Source of the DNA: Bacillota bacterium
GTDB lineage: Bacteria; Bacillota; Clostridia; Acetivibrionales; DSM-1351
Assembly: GCA_023436485.1 (NCBI GenBank)
Contig: JAEZIU010000122.1
Span: forward strand, 1 to 21,077
Reading direction: 5' to 3'
Length of the DNA stretch: 21,077 nucleotides
In this document: positions 1 to 8,501 of the stretch, piece by piece
Layout of the letters: each line of letters opens with the position of its first letter
Position numbering within the stretch: position 1 is the stretch's first letter
The notes under the pieces: model-generated
The model's input: the letters and a program-made list of their open reading frames with translations, nothing else
The model's database searches: none
What the model was told of the DNA's origin: nothing
Translations under genes and position numbers: made by a program

Positions 1-1
1 G

Positions 2-346
2 GGTGTTAATCTTAGTTTATCTAATTTAAACGGAGCAAACTTTAGTTATGCAAAATTAAGAAATATTAAGTGCAATGAAACTAACTTCACTGGTGCTTTG
101 TTAACAGAATCGGATTTACTAAGAGCAATTCTCGAAAATTCAGACTTTACTAGTGTTGATTTTAGAGGAGCAGATTTAAAAGAAGTAAGTTATAAAAATT
201 CTATTTTTCATGATGCAAATTTTAAAGGTGCAAGAAATATTGATATTAATAGCTTGCTTGAGAGTAAATCTTTAAAAAAAGCAAAATTTGATGAAAATAT
301 TAGGGTACAAGTAGAAACAAAAAAGCCAGAACTGCTGAAAAAATAA
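2..346 (+). CDS. Pentapeptide-repeat protein, 3' part only
   Basis: The reading frame is open from base 2, so the gene begins before the window and only its last 114 codons are seen. The protein is built of five-residue units of the A(D/N)LXX type, such as GANFS, GADLK and DANFK, with a small or hydrophobic residue in the centre of each unit. This pattern forms the right-handed quadrilateral beta-helix of the pentapeptide-repeat family. The last 25 or so residues are charged, lysine-rich and lack the repeat, which looks like a normal C-terminal cap. An internal TTG at 98 could be read as a start but has no ribosome binding site, and the repeats run through it. Members range from gyrase-protecting proteins to proteins of unknown role, and nothing visible here fixes the function. 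Confidence 0.85.
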   Translation, partial: GVNLSLSNLNGANFSYAKLRNIKCNETNFTGALLTESDLLRAILENSDFTSVDFRGADLKEVSYKNSIFHDANFKGARNIDINSLLESKSLKKAKFDENIRVQVETKKPELLKK

Positions 347-400
347 AATCCTGTTGAGTTAAAAAAATTATGTAATAATTTCCTTAACTCAGCAGGATTT
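346..400 (+). terminator. Long hairpin after the pentapeptide-repeat gene
   Basis: The arms 346-362 and 384-400 form a 17-bp stem with one G-U pair. Inside it, 365-371 and 375-381 form a second 7-bp stem with a 3-nt loop, so nearly the whole 55 nt folds into one rod. It starts in the stop codon of the gene. No real T-run follows, so it may be a transcript-end stabiliser or a weak or bidirectional terminator. Confidence 0.55.
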
Positions 401-807
401 AAACCTGCATCTCCTATTAATACTTCCTAAGTATGTACTGTACGTAAATATTTATGAGTCCAATAGGTACTTTATCATATTAAGCTATGAGCGTAATATA
501 AATTTATCACAGTCTTTCATAAAAGTCAAAGATAAAAACACTTGCTATATAACCTATGTCGAAGAGAACATACATAATTGATTATCGTAAAGAATTATTT
601 AGTGCTAATATATAAAACAGAATACAATTTCTAAAGGAGTAGTATGACAAATTGAATTGAAAATGTATTCAAAATGGAATCGGTCGCCCTTCCGACGCCC
701 AAAATCTCGGCATTCTCATGTGATGTTATTTATAAGTATTTATTAGTATTTTCGTATATCGTCGTTAAACGGTAGACATTTTTGTCACATTATCGCAAGA
801 TGCAAAG
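401..807. other. Gene-poor spacer with a GC-rich island
   Basis: About 400 bp without a convincing gene. The only unusual content is a good ribosome binding site (AAAGGAG, 633-639) with an ATG at 644 whose fourth codon is TGA, and a GC-rich island at about 679-711 in otherwise very AT-rich DNA. After the TGA the same frame stays open to a TAG at 773-775. The minus strand also has a 30-codon open stretch over the same bases, ending at 631. This could be a decayed small gene, a structured RNA or part of a dispersed repeat; no function is assigned. Confidence 0.35.
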
Positions 808-839
808 AAGGCTCTCAAGGTATTAACCTTGAAAGCCTT
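808..839 (-). terminator. Terminator of tRNA-Ser
   Basis: AAGGCTCTCAAGG (808-820) and CCTTGAAAGCCTT (827-839) pair over 13 bp with one G-U pair on the minus-strand RNA, around a 6-nt loop. It lies 6 bp past the 3' CCA of the tRNA. The following T-tract on the minus strand is short (CTTTGC). Confidence 0.65.
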
Positions 840-845
840 TTCCTT

Positions 846-936
846 TGGCGGAGAGAGTGGGATTCGAACCCACGGTGAGTATTACCCCACACACGATTTC
901 CAGTCGTGCGCCTTAGACCAGCTCAGCCATCTCTCC
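846..936 (-). tRNA. tRNA-Ser (anticodon GGA)
   Basis: On the minus strand the gene begins GGAGAGATGGCTGAG. The acceptor stem GGAGAGA pairs with TCTCTCC, the anticodon arm is CACGA-CTGGAAA-TCGTG with anticodon GGA, and the T-arm is GTGGG-TTCGAAT-CCCAC. A long variable arm lies between the anticodon and T arms, as expected for a class II serine tRNA. The discriminator G and the CCA end are encoded. It reads serine codons UCC and UCU. The gene stands alone with its own promoter and terminator. Confidence 0.97.
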
Positions 937-973
937 ATAAAAATATTCAGTTCAGCTTTTAAGCTGCCTTTTT

Positions 974-1002
974 ATTTTACAATAGGTCATGCTCAATGTC
1001 AA
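974..1002 (-). promoter_or_regulatory. Sigma-A promoter of tRNA-Ser
   Basis: On the minus strand TTGACA (1002-997) is followed after 17 bp by TAAAAT (979-974), a near-perfect vegetative promoter 38 bp upstream of the tRNA. A small palindrome, CAGCTT/AAGCTG (953-966), lies between the expected start and the mature 5' end. Confidence 0.85.
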
Positions 1003-1048
1003 CAAAAAAGTGTACCGTATTATTTGTAATATGTTAACAATATTTTTC

Positions 1049-1078
1049 AAAAAAAATGGACTTGCTTTAAACAAGTCC
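1049..1078 (-). terminator. Terminator of the HD-GYP gene
   Basis: On the minus strand GGACTTG, a short loop and CAAGTCC (1078-1058) are followed by ATTTTTTTT (1057-1049). This is a classic rho-independent terminator 45 bp after the stop codon. Confidence 0.85.
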
Positions 1079-1122
1079 TAAGGAGTATGTATGCTAATTT
1101 TATGTTGCTTACAGTTGTAAAA

Positions 1123-2409
1123 TTACAAGGCATGAAGATTAAGTTCTTCATCAAAGTCCGGAAAGATTTCATTACAGCTCTGGAAAACAATCTCCTGAGA
1201 GGTACGTCTTATCTCGTTTATTTCCTCAATATTTTGGTTGAGACAATACTTTACATCATAATCAAGAGTATTTACTTCGTTAATAAGCTTAACCGTGTCT
1301 TTAAGGGACATGGCACGTCTGTAAGGTCTTTCTTCCGTAAGAGCTGTAAACATGTCGCTTACGGCCAATATTCGGGAACCCAGGTCAAGACTTCTTGAGT
1401 CCAACCCAAAGGGATAACCCGAACCATCAAGCTTTTCATGGTGGAATGCTGCCCAATCACGAACTTTTCCCAAACCTGGAATTGAGTCCAGTATCCGGTA
1501 GGTGTGATATGGATGTGCTTTCATAAGATTGAATTCATAGTGGTCTAAGGGCCCGGGTTTTTCTAAAATACTCTCCGGGATACACAGTTTACCCAAATCA
1601 TGCATTAGCCCCGCTGAATGCATCAGTCTGCTGTCGCAAGCAGAAAAGCCCAGTTTGGAGGCCAAAGCACTTGCACTTGCAGCCACACCTATTGAGTGGG
1701 TAGCTGTAAATTTACTTCTGAAATCTATAATTCTGTGTGCGATATCTGCATATTGAATTAAAAGCTTGCTATTAATATAAACCTTGTATGGCGACATTAT
1801 TTTGCGTAGCAAATCCTCAAGATTAGTTATAGTAATATCAAACCAAAAATAAGGTTTTGAAGCTAGGTTCTCAAACGCATCCACTGCCGCAGGCATGAAC
1901 ATTGTATTTTTACCGCTATTAATCATTTTGCTTATATATTTTTTCTGTTGTAAGATTTCCTGGTTAGGATTTATCAGTATATCAATTCTGTCTGCTAAAT
2001 GTAAAATATGACTAAACTTTGGTACCTTGTAGAGTTCAAGTCGTTTATTGAGTTTTTCGTTCCAAAAAACATGGTGATATTTTATGATATCAGCAGCAGT
2101 CTTTAACTCATCAGCATCTCTGAGGATAAACCATCCTTTATACCCATGGTTATGTCTGTTGGAATAGGAATTGTCAAATCCAAACTCGAATATGGAACTC
2201 CTTTCAAACAAATTAACGGCACCGCAATCATGAAGTAATCCGGCCAGTACTAAATCCTTAATCTCATTCTCTGAATAACCCATTTCTTTAGCGATACAAT
2301 AAGAGATGTATGCAACTCTCTTGTGATGATTTGAAATATTAGGGTTAATCAAATCTATAGCACTCGATAGTGCTATAACAATATCTATAATCGGTATGTA
2401 TTGATCCAT
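1123..2409 (-). CDS. Tandem HD / HD-GYP domain protein, c-di-GMP phosphodiesterase type
   Basis: A 428-residue protein with no signal peptide or membrane segment. The C-terminal half (about 225-385) is a full HD-GYP domain: H238, HD at 270-271 followed by GK, H299, HH at 323-324, the GYP signature at 331-333 and the SDMFTAL segment around 351-357. HD-GYP proteins hydrolyse cyclic di-GMP. The N-terminal half (about 25-205) is a second, older copy. It keeps HD at 60-61 (LLHDCG), paired histidines near 87-89 and 112-113 and an HLADRID segment near 137-143, but lacks the GYP motif. It may bind metal or ligand, or have a different activity. The start has GAGGT a few bases upstream on the minus strand. 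The gene is monocistronic, divergent from the ABC transporter and closed by its own terminator. Substrate preference (c-di-GMP or other cyclic dinucleotides) is inferred. Confidence 0.9.
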   Translation of the reverse strand: MDQYIPIIDIVIALSSAIDLINPNISNHHKRVAYISYCIAKEMGYSENEIKDLVLAGLLHDCGAVNLFERSSIFEFGFDNSYSNRHNHGYKGWFILRDADELKTAADIIKYHHVFWNEKLNKRLELYKVPKFSHILHLADRIDILINPNQEILQQKKYISKMINSGKNTMFMPAAVDAFENLASKPYFWFDITITNLEDLLRKIMSPYKVYINSKLLIQYADIAHRIIDFRSKFTATHSIGVAASASALASKLGFSACDSRLMHSAGLMHDLGKLCIPESILEKPGPLDHYEFNLMKAHPYHTYRILDSIPGLGKVRDWAAFHHEKLDGSGYPFGLDSRSLDLGSRILAVSDMFTALTEERPYRRAMSLKDTVKLINEVNTLDYDVKYCLNQNIEEINEIRRTSQEIVFQSCNEIFPDFDEELNLHAL

Positions 2410-2548
2410 TTTATACCTCGAAATATGTAGAAAAATGATATAATCTGCCGTTCTAGTTATATATTACTACAAATTATGACAAAAGAAAACAAAAAAATCG
2501 AAAATTTGCAAATATTTCTTCAAGTAGCAATAATTAAACTATATTTAG

Positions 2549-2577
2549 TTAATAATTAAAGGAAAATATAGTATAAT
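2549..2577 (+). promoter_or_regulatory. Possible promoter of the ABC-2 transporter operon
   Basis: A perfect TATAAT (2572-2577) lies about 38 bp before the start codon. The -35 element at the usual 17-bp distance, TTAATA (2549-2554), is weak, so only the -10 box is convincing. Confidence 0.45.
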
Positions 2578-2614
2578 CTTAATAATATTAATATCTTATA
2601 TGAAAGGTGAAATT

Positions 2615-3328
2615 ATGCTTACAATAAGTAATTTATCAAAAACTTATAAAGGCGGTAAAAAGGCAGTAGACAATTTAACATTGGAAATTCAAAAAGGTGA
2701 TATATATGGATTCATAGGGCACAACGGAGCAGGGAAAACAACAACCATAAAGTGTGTAACGGGTATTCTTGAATTTTCAGAGGGAGATATTCGGATAGAC
2801 GGTAAATCCATAAAAACAGACCCACTTGAATGTAAAAGAATGATTGCGTATATACCTGATAATCCGGACCTTTATGAGAACATGACGGGAATTCAATATC
2901 TCAACTTTATTTCTGACGTTTTCTTAATTTCAGCAAAAGACAGAGAAAAATCTATTAAAGAGTACGCAGATTTGATGGAACTTACAGAGAGTCTGGGGGA
3001 CTTGATTTCATCTTATTCCCATGGTATGAAACAAAAGCTTGCTATTATTTCGGCACTGGTTCATAACCCCAGCCTGTATATAATGGACGAACCTTTTGTC
3101 GGACTTGACCCAAAGGCAGCACATACTCTTAAAGAGATAATGAAAGAAAAATGTAGGCAAGGAAGTGCGATATTCTTTTCAACCCATGTTTTAGAGGTTG
3201 CAGAGAAGCTTTGTAACAAGATAGCCATTATAAAGGACGGAAAGCTTATTACCAGTGGTGAAACCGACACTGTAAGAGGAAACAGCTCACTTGAGCAATT
3301 ATTTTTGGAGTTGATAGATAATGAATAG
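2615..3328 (+). CDS. ABC transporter ATP-binding protein
   Basis: A 237-residue cytoplasmic ATPase with all ABC motifs: Walker A GHNGAGKT (35-42), signature SYSHGMKQ (133-140), Walker B LYIMDEP with the catalytic glutamate near 159, D-loop GLDP, and the switch histidine in FFSTHV. It should power the membrane protein encoded next, whose start overlaps its stop by 8 bp, implying translational coupling. The start is placed at ATG 2615 because AAAGGTGA lies at the right distance. The in-frame ATG at 2600 would put that binding site inside the gene and has no site of its own. The sequence type (PDNPDLYE after the Walker A region) resembles ATPases of ABC-2 exporters of the EcsA/YhcG kind. The transported substrate cannot be told. 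Confidence 0.92.
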   Translation: MLTISNLSKTYKGGKKAVDNLTLEIQKGDIYGFIGHNGAGKTTTIKCVTGILEFSEGDIRIDGKSIKTDPLECKRMIAYIPDNPDLYENMTGIQYLNFISDVFLISAKDREKSIKEYADLMELTESLGDLISSYSHGMKQKLAIISALVHNPSLYIMDEPFVGLDPKAAHTLKEIMKEKCRQGSAIFFSTHVLEVAEKLCNKIAIIKDGKLITSGETDTVRGNSSLEQLFLELIDNE

Positions 3329-4922
3329 TATATTTCTTTTAATTAAAGCAAACATAATTAATTCTTGGGGGATAAACAAGGCACTAAAATCAAAATCCAC
3401 TTCGGAAAAGGTAAAGACTGCACTGCTGGGGTTACTCATAGTGTATGCTTTTTGTATGCTGACCTTCACAATGTTTATGTTATACTACCCCCTTGGTAAG
3501 ATTCTTGCAGAGTTGAATTCACTGGAGCTGCTTATAGGAAGCTCTATCCTGTCAACTACTCTGTTCTCACTTTTTATGAGTATTTACAAGATACCGGGAT
3601 ATCTGTTTTCTTTCAGGGATTTTGATTTACTCATGTCTCTGCCTGTAAAACCATCGGCGGTTCTGGTAAGTAAGATGATTTTTGTTTATCTTTCGAACCT
3701 TGCCATAAGTGTACTTGTTGGAATTCCTTCACTGGTCATTTACGGGATAAACACTCACGGCGGACTAATGTACTATATTTTTGTTGCAGTAGCAACATTG
3801 TTTGTACCCCTTATTCCAATATCCATAGGTGCTGTTTTAGCTTATATACTTGGACGTATATCTTCAAGGTTCAGATCTACTAATGTTTTGATGTTGATAG
3901 GCACCTTTGTAATTATTATTGCATTTATGGTTCTGCCAAACATGATTACCGGAGTTAATCAAGAGCAAGTACAGAATGCTATTCCGGCAATATCCAATGT
4001 GATAAAGGTTCTTTTCTGGACAAACCTGTATATTAAAGCATTAAGTAACACAAATATTTTGTATCTTGCAGCATTTTTGCTGGTGAGTGCAGCAGTTTTC
4101 AGTGCATTCATTTTTATATTCTCAAGAGGGTTTAAGACGATTAATTCAAGAATGTCCGAAAAATACAAGGCATCTAATTACAAGCTTACGAGGCTCAAGG
4201 CGTCAGGTGTAATGAAGGCTTTGTATTTCAAGGAATTCAGATTCTATTTGTCTTCATATATATATGTAACTAATACTGCAGTAGGGGTAATAATGATGCT
4301 GATTTTTTCCTTGGCTGTTGCAGTATTTGGCAAAGATAAGGTTGCGGTGATGTTGGAACTGCCGATGGCGGGCTCGTATATAGCACCGGTAGTTGCACTG
4401 GTCTTTGCATTTTGTATCAGTTTTACCTTTGTTACGGCTGCATCAATCTCGCTTGAAGGAAAAAGCCTTTGGATTATTAAATCTCTTCCTTTAAAAATAG
4501 AGAGTATACTTTGGAGTAAAATACTCCTCAATATGACTCTGACTATTCCTGCAGTTATCGTAAATATTGTAATTGTGGCATTTGCTTTTAAAATGAGTGC
4601 TGAAACAGTTATTGTTCTGTTTGTACTCTCGTTGCTATTGTGTATTGTTTCTCCTGTTATAGGTATTTTGGTAAACCTATACTTCCCAAAACTAGAGTGG
4701 ACTTCACAGGTTGCAGTAGTAAAACAAAGTGCAAGTATTTTTGTAACCATGATTGCCAACGTTATAATAATGGGAGTTCCGGCGGTTCTGTTTGTTCTTA
4801 TAAAGCCTTCCAACACAAATCTGTTTATGGAACTGACTTGTGTCGCTCTGGCTATATTGGGATATATACTTATAAAAGCATTAAGTACTGTAGGCGTTAA
4901 AAAGTTCAAGGAATTAATATAA
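3321..4922 (+). CDS. ABC-2 type transporter permease, large multi-spanning
   Basis: A 533-residue integral membrane protein with roughly twelve hydrophobic segments, for example around residues 34-60, 85-100, 145-180, 190-215 and 300-340, and a cluster at 430-520. A basic cytoplasmic stretch lies near 275-300. Length and pattern fit the family of putative ABC exporter permeases of about 530 residues (the ABC_tran_2 type). It overlaps the ATPase gene by 8 bp and is the last gene of the operon. GGAG sits about ten bases before the ATG. Such pairs often move lipids, peptides or toxic compounds out of the cell, but no substrate is evident here. Confidence 0.85.
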   Translation: MNSIFLLIKANIINSWGINKALKSKSTSEKVKTALLGLLIVYAFCMLTFTMFMLYYPLGKILAELNSLELLIGSSILSTTLFSLFMSIYKIPGYLFSFRDFDLLMSLPVKPSAVLVSKMIFVYLSNLAISVLVGIPSLVIYGINTHGGLMYYIFVAVATLFVPLIPISIGAVLAYILGRISSRFRSTNVLMLIGTFVIIIAFMVLPNMITGVNQEQVQNAIPAISNVIKVLFWTNLYIKALSNTNILYLAAFLLVSAAVFSAFIFIFSRGFKTINSRMSEKYKASNYKLTRLKASGVMKALYFKEFRFYLSSYIYVTNTAVGVIMMLIFSLAVAVFGKDKVAVMLELPMAGSYIAPVVALVFAFCISFTFVTAASISLEGKSLWIIKSLPLKIESILWSKILLNMTLTIPAVIVNIVIVAFAFKMSAETVIVLFVLSLLLCIVSPVIGILVNLYFPKLEWTSQVAVVKQSASIFVTMIANVIIMGVPAVLFVLIKPSNTNLFMELTCVALAILGYILIKALSTVGVKKFKELI

Positions 4923-4930
4923 TACTAAGT

Positions 4931-4975
4931 AAAAGGCCGGAGGAAAGCATTGAACAAATGCTCTCTAGGCCTTTT
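4931..4975. terminator. Bidirectional terminator between convergent genes
   Basis: AAAAGGCC (4931-4938) pairs with GGCCTTTT (4968-4975), and AGCATT/AATGCT extends the stem inside. A-runs and T-runs flank both arms, so it can end the transporter operon rightward and the response regulator leftward. It overlaps the last codons of the response regulator. Confidence 0.8.
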
Positions 4976-6569
4976 GAAGTTTATATTCGGCAAAGGATAT
5001 ACCTACAACTTTTTTAAAGCACTTTACAAAGTAGTTGGGGTCCGGGATTCCAATCATTTGTGCCAATTGATAGGCCTTACAGTCCTGTTCTTTAAGTATT
5101 GATTTTGCATTATCTATCCGTACTTTTGTAAGGTAATCTGAAAAGGTAATACCCATGCTTTTTTTGAATAAACGGCTTAAATAGCTTGAATTAATATAAA
5201 ATTTATCTGCAACTACTTTTAAAGTAAGGTTGTTGTCACTATAGTTTTCATCTATATATTTTTTAATTTCAGCTACAATAGACTTACTTTTACTGTTTAA
5301 AGCTTCTGTTATAAGGTTGGAAGCTTTTTCAATTACTCCGAGAATGGTAATTTCTATATCAGAATACTTTTCCATTTTGAATATGTCCAGTAAGAAATCA
5401 CCTGATAAAGAAAGTGTTCCTGCAAAAGGAATCTTCATTTCAGAAAGAAGCTCCTTTGTATAATTACACATGTTTATAGAAAATATCTTTACCGCATCAA
5501 GATTATTTATATTTTCCCTTGTATAGTTATATAGCACCTTTCTGGTGATTTCCAAGGCCTTGGAAGTCGCCCCGGATTTTATTGCGAGCTTCATATTATC
5601 TGTCAGCAAACTATGGTCAAAGGCTGTGCCATTGTCAAACTCACTCATTTGGGAATCTGCATAAATTACTTCATCTCCGGTAATATAGCACAGATTTAAC
5701 GCATTCAAAGCTTGACGGTAGGATTTGCACACATTATCAAGGGAATGCACCTCCAGGCCTATGCCGCAGGATACTGAGGCTGAAAAGTGTTTCCTGAAAT
5801 AAAAAGATGCGTGTTCTGAAACATCGCTTAATGAAATTGACTTATCATTATTAAGCAATACTATATTACTTTGAATATCTGTAAAAACATAGGCAAGGCT
5901 ATTTTTGAAGTATAAGTCCATAATATAGCTGCAACAGTTTTCCAGAAGCATCTGTCTTTCAAGATTATTATATTTACTTTTTTCTATTCCAACATTAATT
6001 AATGAAACCTGATACAAATTATAATCATTATCAAAACTTATATTCATCATCTTCAGCTCGTCAGCCTGAAAGGTAAAATTTCTGTTTAAAACAAGGTCAT
6101 TAAGAACCTTGTTCTGAAAAACTATGATATTGCTTTGCATGTACTGGTGAGACAGTTCCAGCCTTCCCAGACGTTCTCTGGTTTCTCTTATACTGTTTCC
6201 CACCTTGGAAAGAACTTTGTAAATAGTATCTTTATTAATGGGCTTCAATATAAAGTCTGATACTCCTATAGAAACCGCATTCTGTGCATAAGAAAACTCA
6301 TCGTGTGCCGTGAGAATAATAATAGAAATGTCCGGATGAGTCTCCTTGATTTTTTTACTCAGTGTTAATCCGTCCATATAAGGCATCTGAATATCAGTAA
6401 TCACAATGTCAGGGGTTAGCTCGTCCAGCATATCAAGGGCTTCAAGTCCGCTGGTGGCATCACCGACAGCTTCCATCCCCAGTTCATTCCAGTCAATGGA
6501 TATTTTTAAAAGATCCCTTGTGTTGCTTTCATCATCAACTATCATAACTTTCAAAGGTTTATCAGTCAT
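4965..6569 (-). CDS. Two-component response regulator, REC + AraC-type HTH (YesN-like)
   Basis: A 534-residue protein. The N-terminal receiver domain (about 6-125) has acidic residues D12 and D13, phospho-acceptor D59 in VITDIQMP, T87 and K109. A middle region of about 280 residues carries no motif I can name with confidence. The C-terminal 100 residues hold two helix-turn-helix units of the AraC family, with NSSYLSRLFKK and the second-helix region DPNYFVKCFKK. The start codon lies inside the end of the kinase gene (8-bp overlap), so the two are translationally coupled. In YesMN-type systems the phosphorylated regulator activates a neighbouring sugar importer. Here the likely target is the divergent binding-protein promoter at about 8520-8548. 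The stop codon sits inside a bidirectional terminator. Confidence 0.92.
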   Translation of the reverse strand: MTDKPLKVMIVDDESNTRDLLKISIDWNELGMEAVGDATSGLEALDMLDELTPDIVITDIQMPYMDGLTLSKKIKETHPDISIIILTAHDEFSYAQNAVSIGVSDFILKPINKDTIYKVLSKVGNSIRETRERLGRLELSHQYMQSNIIVFQNKVLNDLVLNRNFTFQADELKMMNISFDNDYNLYQVSLINVGIEKSKYNNLERQMLLENCCSYIMDLYFKNSLAYVFTDIQSNIVLLNNDKSISLSDVSEHASFYFRKHFSASVSCGIGLEVHSLDNVCKSYRQALNALNLCYITGDEVIYADSQMSEFDNGTAFDHSLLTDNMKLAIKSGATSKALEITRKVLYNYTRENINNLDAVKIFSINMCNYTKELLSEMKIPFAGTLSLSGDFLLDIFKMEKYSDIEITILGVIEKASNLITEALNSKSKSIVAEIKKYIDENYSDNNLTLKVVADKFYINSSYLSRLFKKSMGITFSDYLTKVRIDNAKSILKEQDCKAYQLAQMIGIPDPNYFVKCFKKVVGISFAEYKLQKA

Positions 6570-8331
6570 CTTTACCCTCCTCTAAAGGAATTTTGAGTGT
6601 TACTTTTGTACCTGAATACTTACTGCTTTCTACCATATATATATCATCGCTGCCATAATGTAGCTTTAGACGCTGTATTGTCCCTCTTAGCCCAAAGCTG
6701 GCTTGATTACCTGCAAGATTTTCATCTGAAATACTGTTGATTTCATGTTCATCAATTCCAACGCCATCATCTTCAACGGACAATATGAGACAACCTCCAT
6801 TAATATGTGCTGATGTTTTTATAAACCCGGGTTCACCGCTGGGCCTGATACCGTGATATATACTGTTTTCTACTAACGGCTGAAGTATATTCTTTAGTAT
6901 TTTTATTTGGTTTGTATCCGGGGCAATATCGTATTCGTCGCTAATCATCTCACCATACCGTAGCTTTTGAAGTAACAGATAGTTTTGTATCTGACGAACT
7001 TCATTTTCCAGGCTGATAACTTCTGAACCCTTGCTGAGGCTGATTCTGCAAAAGCTTCCCAGAGCATTGACTGCTTCATAAACTGCTTGGTTGTTGCCGG
7101 ATAATGCCAGGTAAGCAATATTATCAAGAGTATTGTATAAAAAGTGGGGCTTGATTTGTTCATTCAGAACATCCAGTTCAAATTTACGCTTTTTCTTTTC
7201 TTCATCTAAGAGCTTAATTATAAGATTGTTTATTTCCATAATCATCAGATTGTAATTGTTTTTTAGTTCACCTATTTCATCGTTTCCCGTGTTATAGCTT
7301 ACCCGTTTGAAAACCCCGTTTGAGACACCCTGCATTGAGTTGATAAGCTTCTTAATAGGCGAGGTTATGAGGCTTGCGGTAAAAAGTGAAGCTATTACAA
7401 ATAAAAAGATAGTAATTCCAATAAACAACACATACAGTGCATTAAGAGTTCTAATTGCAGGCGACTTGGAAGAGAGACTGGTACAACTTATTATTTTCCA
7501 GCCTGTATCAGGCATATCAGACTTGAATACCAGTAATCTTTTATTGTTAATGGTTATTATATCCTCGTTTACGGATGTTCCTGTAAGGTATGGATTATAC
7601 ATCGCGTAGGCATCGTCGTTTTTAATAACAGGATTATTATTTGCATCAAGAATTATAAAGGACGAACCTCCGTTTTCACTGGTTTCATCAACAACGTCTG
7701 CTATGCTGTCCTGAGATATGTTCAAAATCAGAACTCCAATGGGCTTGAGACTGTCAAGGTCATTTAAAATTCGCATTACGGAAACAAGGTTTTTACCGGA
7801 ATATGTTTTTAGGGTGTTTTCAGCATTTATAGCTATTTTATATCCACCGTTGAGTTTTACAAGTTCATCAAACCACGGTGCCTTTTTAACATCTTCTACA
7901 CTTGAAACTGTAAGGTTTTTATTGGTTCGCAGCACTGAACCGTGTAAGTCATAAAGATAAATTGAATCAATATTCGGAAAGGTTATATGAATGTTGAACA
8001 TAACCTCGTTAGCACTTTTAGACAAGCCCCGGGAAGGCTTATCCGACTCAAGGTATGACCTTATAAGTGAGCTTGTAGTCATCATCTTGGATACGTTATT
8101 TGCGTTGTCAATCATTGTGTTAATATTTGTACGTATAAGCTCCGTTGTCTCATGGGAACGCTGACGTACCTGACTTAGTGTTTCGTTTTTTATTACATTG
8201 ACATAAATAACCGCACTAATTATTACATAAAAAAGCATAAATACCATAAAGATAATAAGCATTTTGCTTCTTATAGTAGTGTTTAAAAACATGCTTTTAA
8301 CTGTTTCCATAAAATGCTTGAAAGATTTCAT
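6562..8331 (-). CDS. Membrane sensor histidine kinase (YesM-like)
   Basis: A 589-residue kinase. A first membrane helix (about 23-46) is followed by an extracellular sensor region of about 250 residues (Cache-like by length and position), a second helix (about 298-322), a HAMP segment (about 323-375) and the His_kinase core with phospho-acceptor H396 in IKPHFLYN. The HATPase domain has the N-box LVENSIYHG (N479), DDGVGID (511-517) and the GLRGT segment. This layout is that of LytS/YesM-type kinases, which sense extracellular sugars, sometimes through the binding protein. GGAG lies just before the ATG. Orientation, overlap with the regulator and divergence from the importer suggest it reports external oligosaccharide to the regulator. 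The ligand is unknown. Confidence 0.92.
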   Translation of the reverse strand: MKSFKHFMETVKSMFLNTTIRSKMLIIFMVFMLFYVIISAVIYVNVIKNETLSQVRQRSHETTELIRTNINTMIDNANNVSKMMTTSSLIRSYLESDKPSRGLSKSANEVMFNIHITFPNIDSIYLYDLHGSVLRTNKNLTVSSVEDVKKAPWFDELVKLNGGYKIAINAENTLKTYSGKNLVSVMRILNDLDSLKPIGVLILNISQDSIADVVDETSENGGSSFIILDANNNPVIKNDDAYAMYNPYLTGTSVNEDIITINNKRLLVFKSDMPDTGWKIISCTSLSSKSPAIRTLNALYVLFIGITIFLFVIASLFTASLITSPIKKLINSMQGVSNGVFKRVSYNTGNDEIGELKNNYNLMIMEINNLIIKLLDEEKKKRKFELDVLNEQIKPHFLYNTLDNIAYLALSGNNQAVYEAVNALGSFCRISLSKGSEVISLENEVRQIQNYLLLQKLRYGEMISDEYDIAPDTNQIKILKNILQPLVENSIYHGIRPSGEPGFIKTSAHINGGCLILSVEDDGVGIDEHEINSISDENLAGNQASFGLRGTIQRLKLHYGSDDIYMVESSKYSGTKVTLKIPLEEGKDD

Positions 8332-8370
8332 ATATAACTCCGTAAAAATGCAGATAATAGTTTCAGATGA

Positions 8371-8396
8371 GCGTATTAAGTTATTATACCATACGC
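8371..8396 (-). promoter_or_regulatory. Extended -10 promoter of the kinase/regulator operon with flanking inverted repeat
   Basis: On the minus strand TGG precedes TATAAT (8388-8383), an extended -10 element about 50 bp before the kinase ATG. No good -35 box is seen, which fits an activated promoter. GCGTAT (8371-8376) and ATACGC (8391-8396) form a 6-bp inverted repeat that brackets this -10 box and could be a regulator site. Confidence 0.55.
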
Positions 8397-8501
8397 AAAT
8401 TAGAGATTGACATAAAGTTATTATGCATATTGTGTAAATATTTCAGAAATAGGATTGGCGGCGGTTTAAAGCAATTCTATGAGTAAAAATAATGCACAAT
8501 T

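Noticed and set aside
653..655. TGA at 653 as a selenocysteine codon
   Set aside because: The surrounding peptide is not a known selenoprotein type and no selenocysteine-insertion hairpin is evident just after the codon; decay or chance is simpler.
829..1029. 66-codon plus-strand frame over tRNA-Ser
   Set aside because: It is antisense to the tRNA, and the reading is explained by tRNA sequence, not by a protein.
1087..1398. 103-codon plus-strand frame over the 3' end of the HD-GYP gene
   Set aside because: Mostly antisense to conserved HD-GYP coding sequence and starts inside that gene's terminator region.
4244..4909. 221-codon minus-strand frame inside the ABC-2 permease gene
   Set aside because: It lies wholly within a well-supported membrane protein gene, has no ribosome binding site, and reads like the antisense of a hydrophobic coding sequence.
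8407..8435. TTGACA at 8407-8412 as the main importer promoter
   Set aside because: No acceptable -10 box occurs at 16-18 bp; the pair at 8520-8548 is closer to the start codon and better placed.
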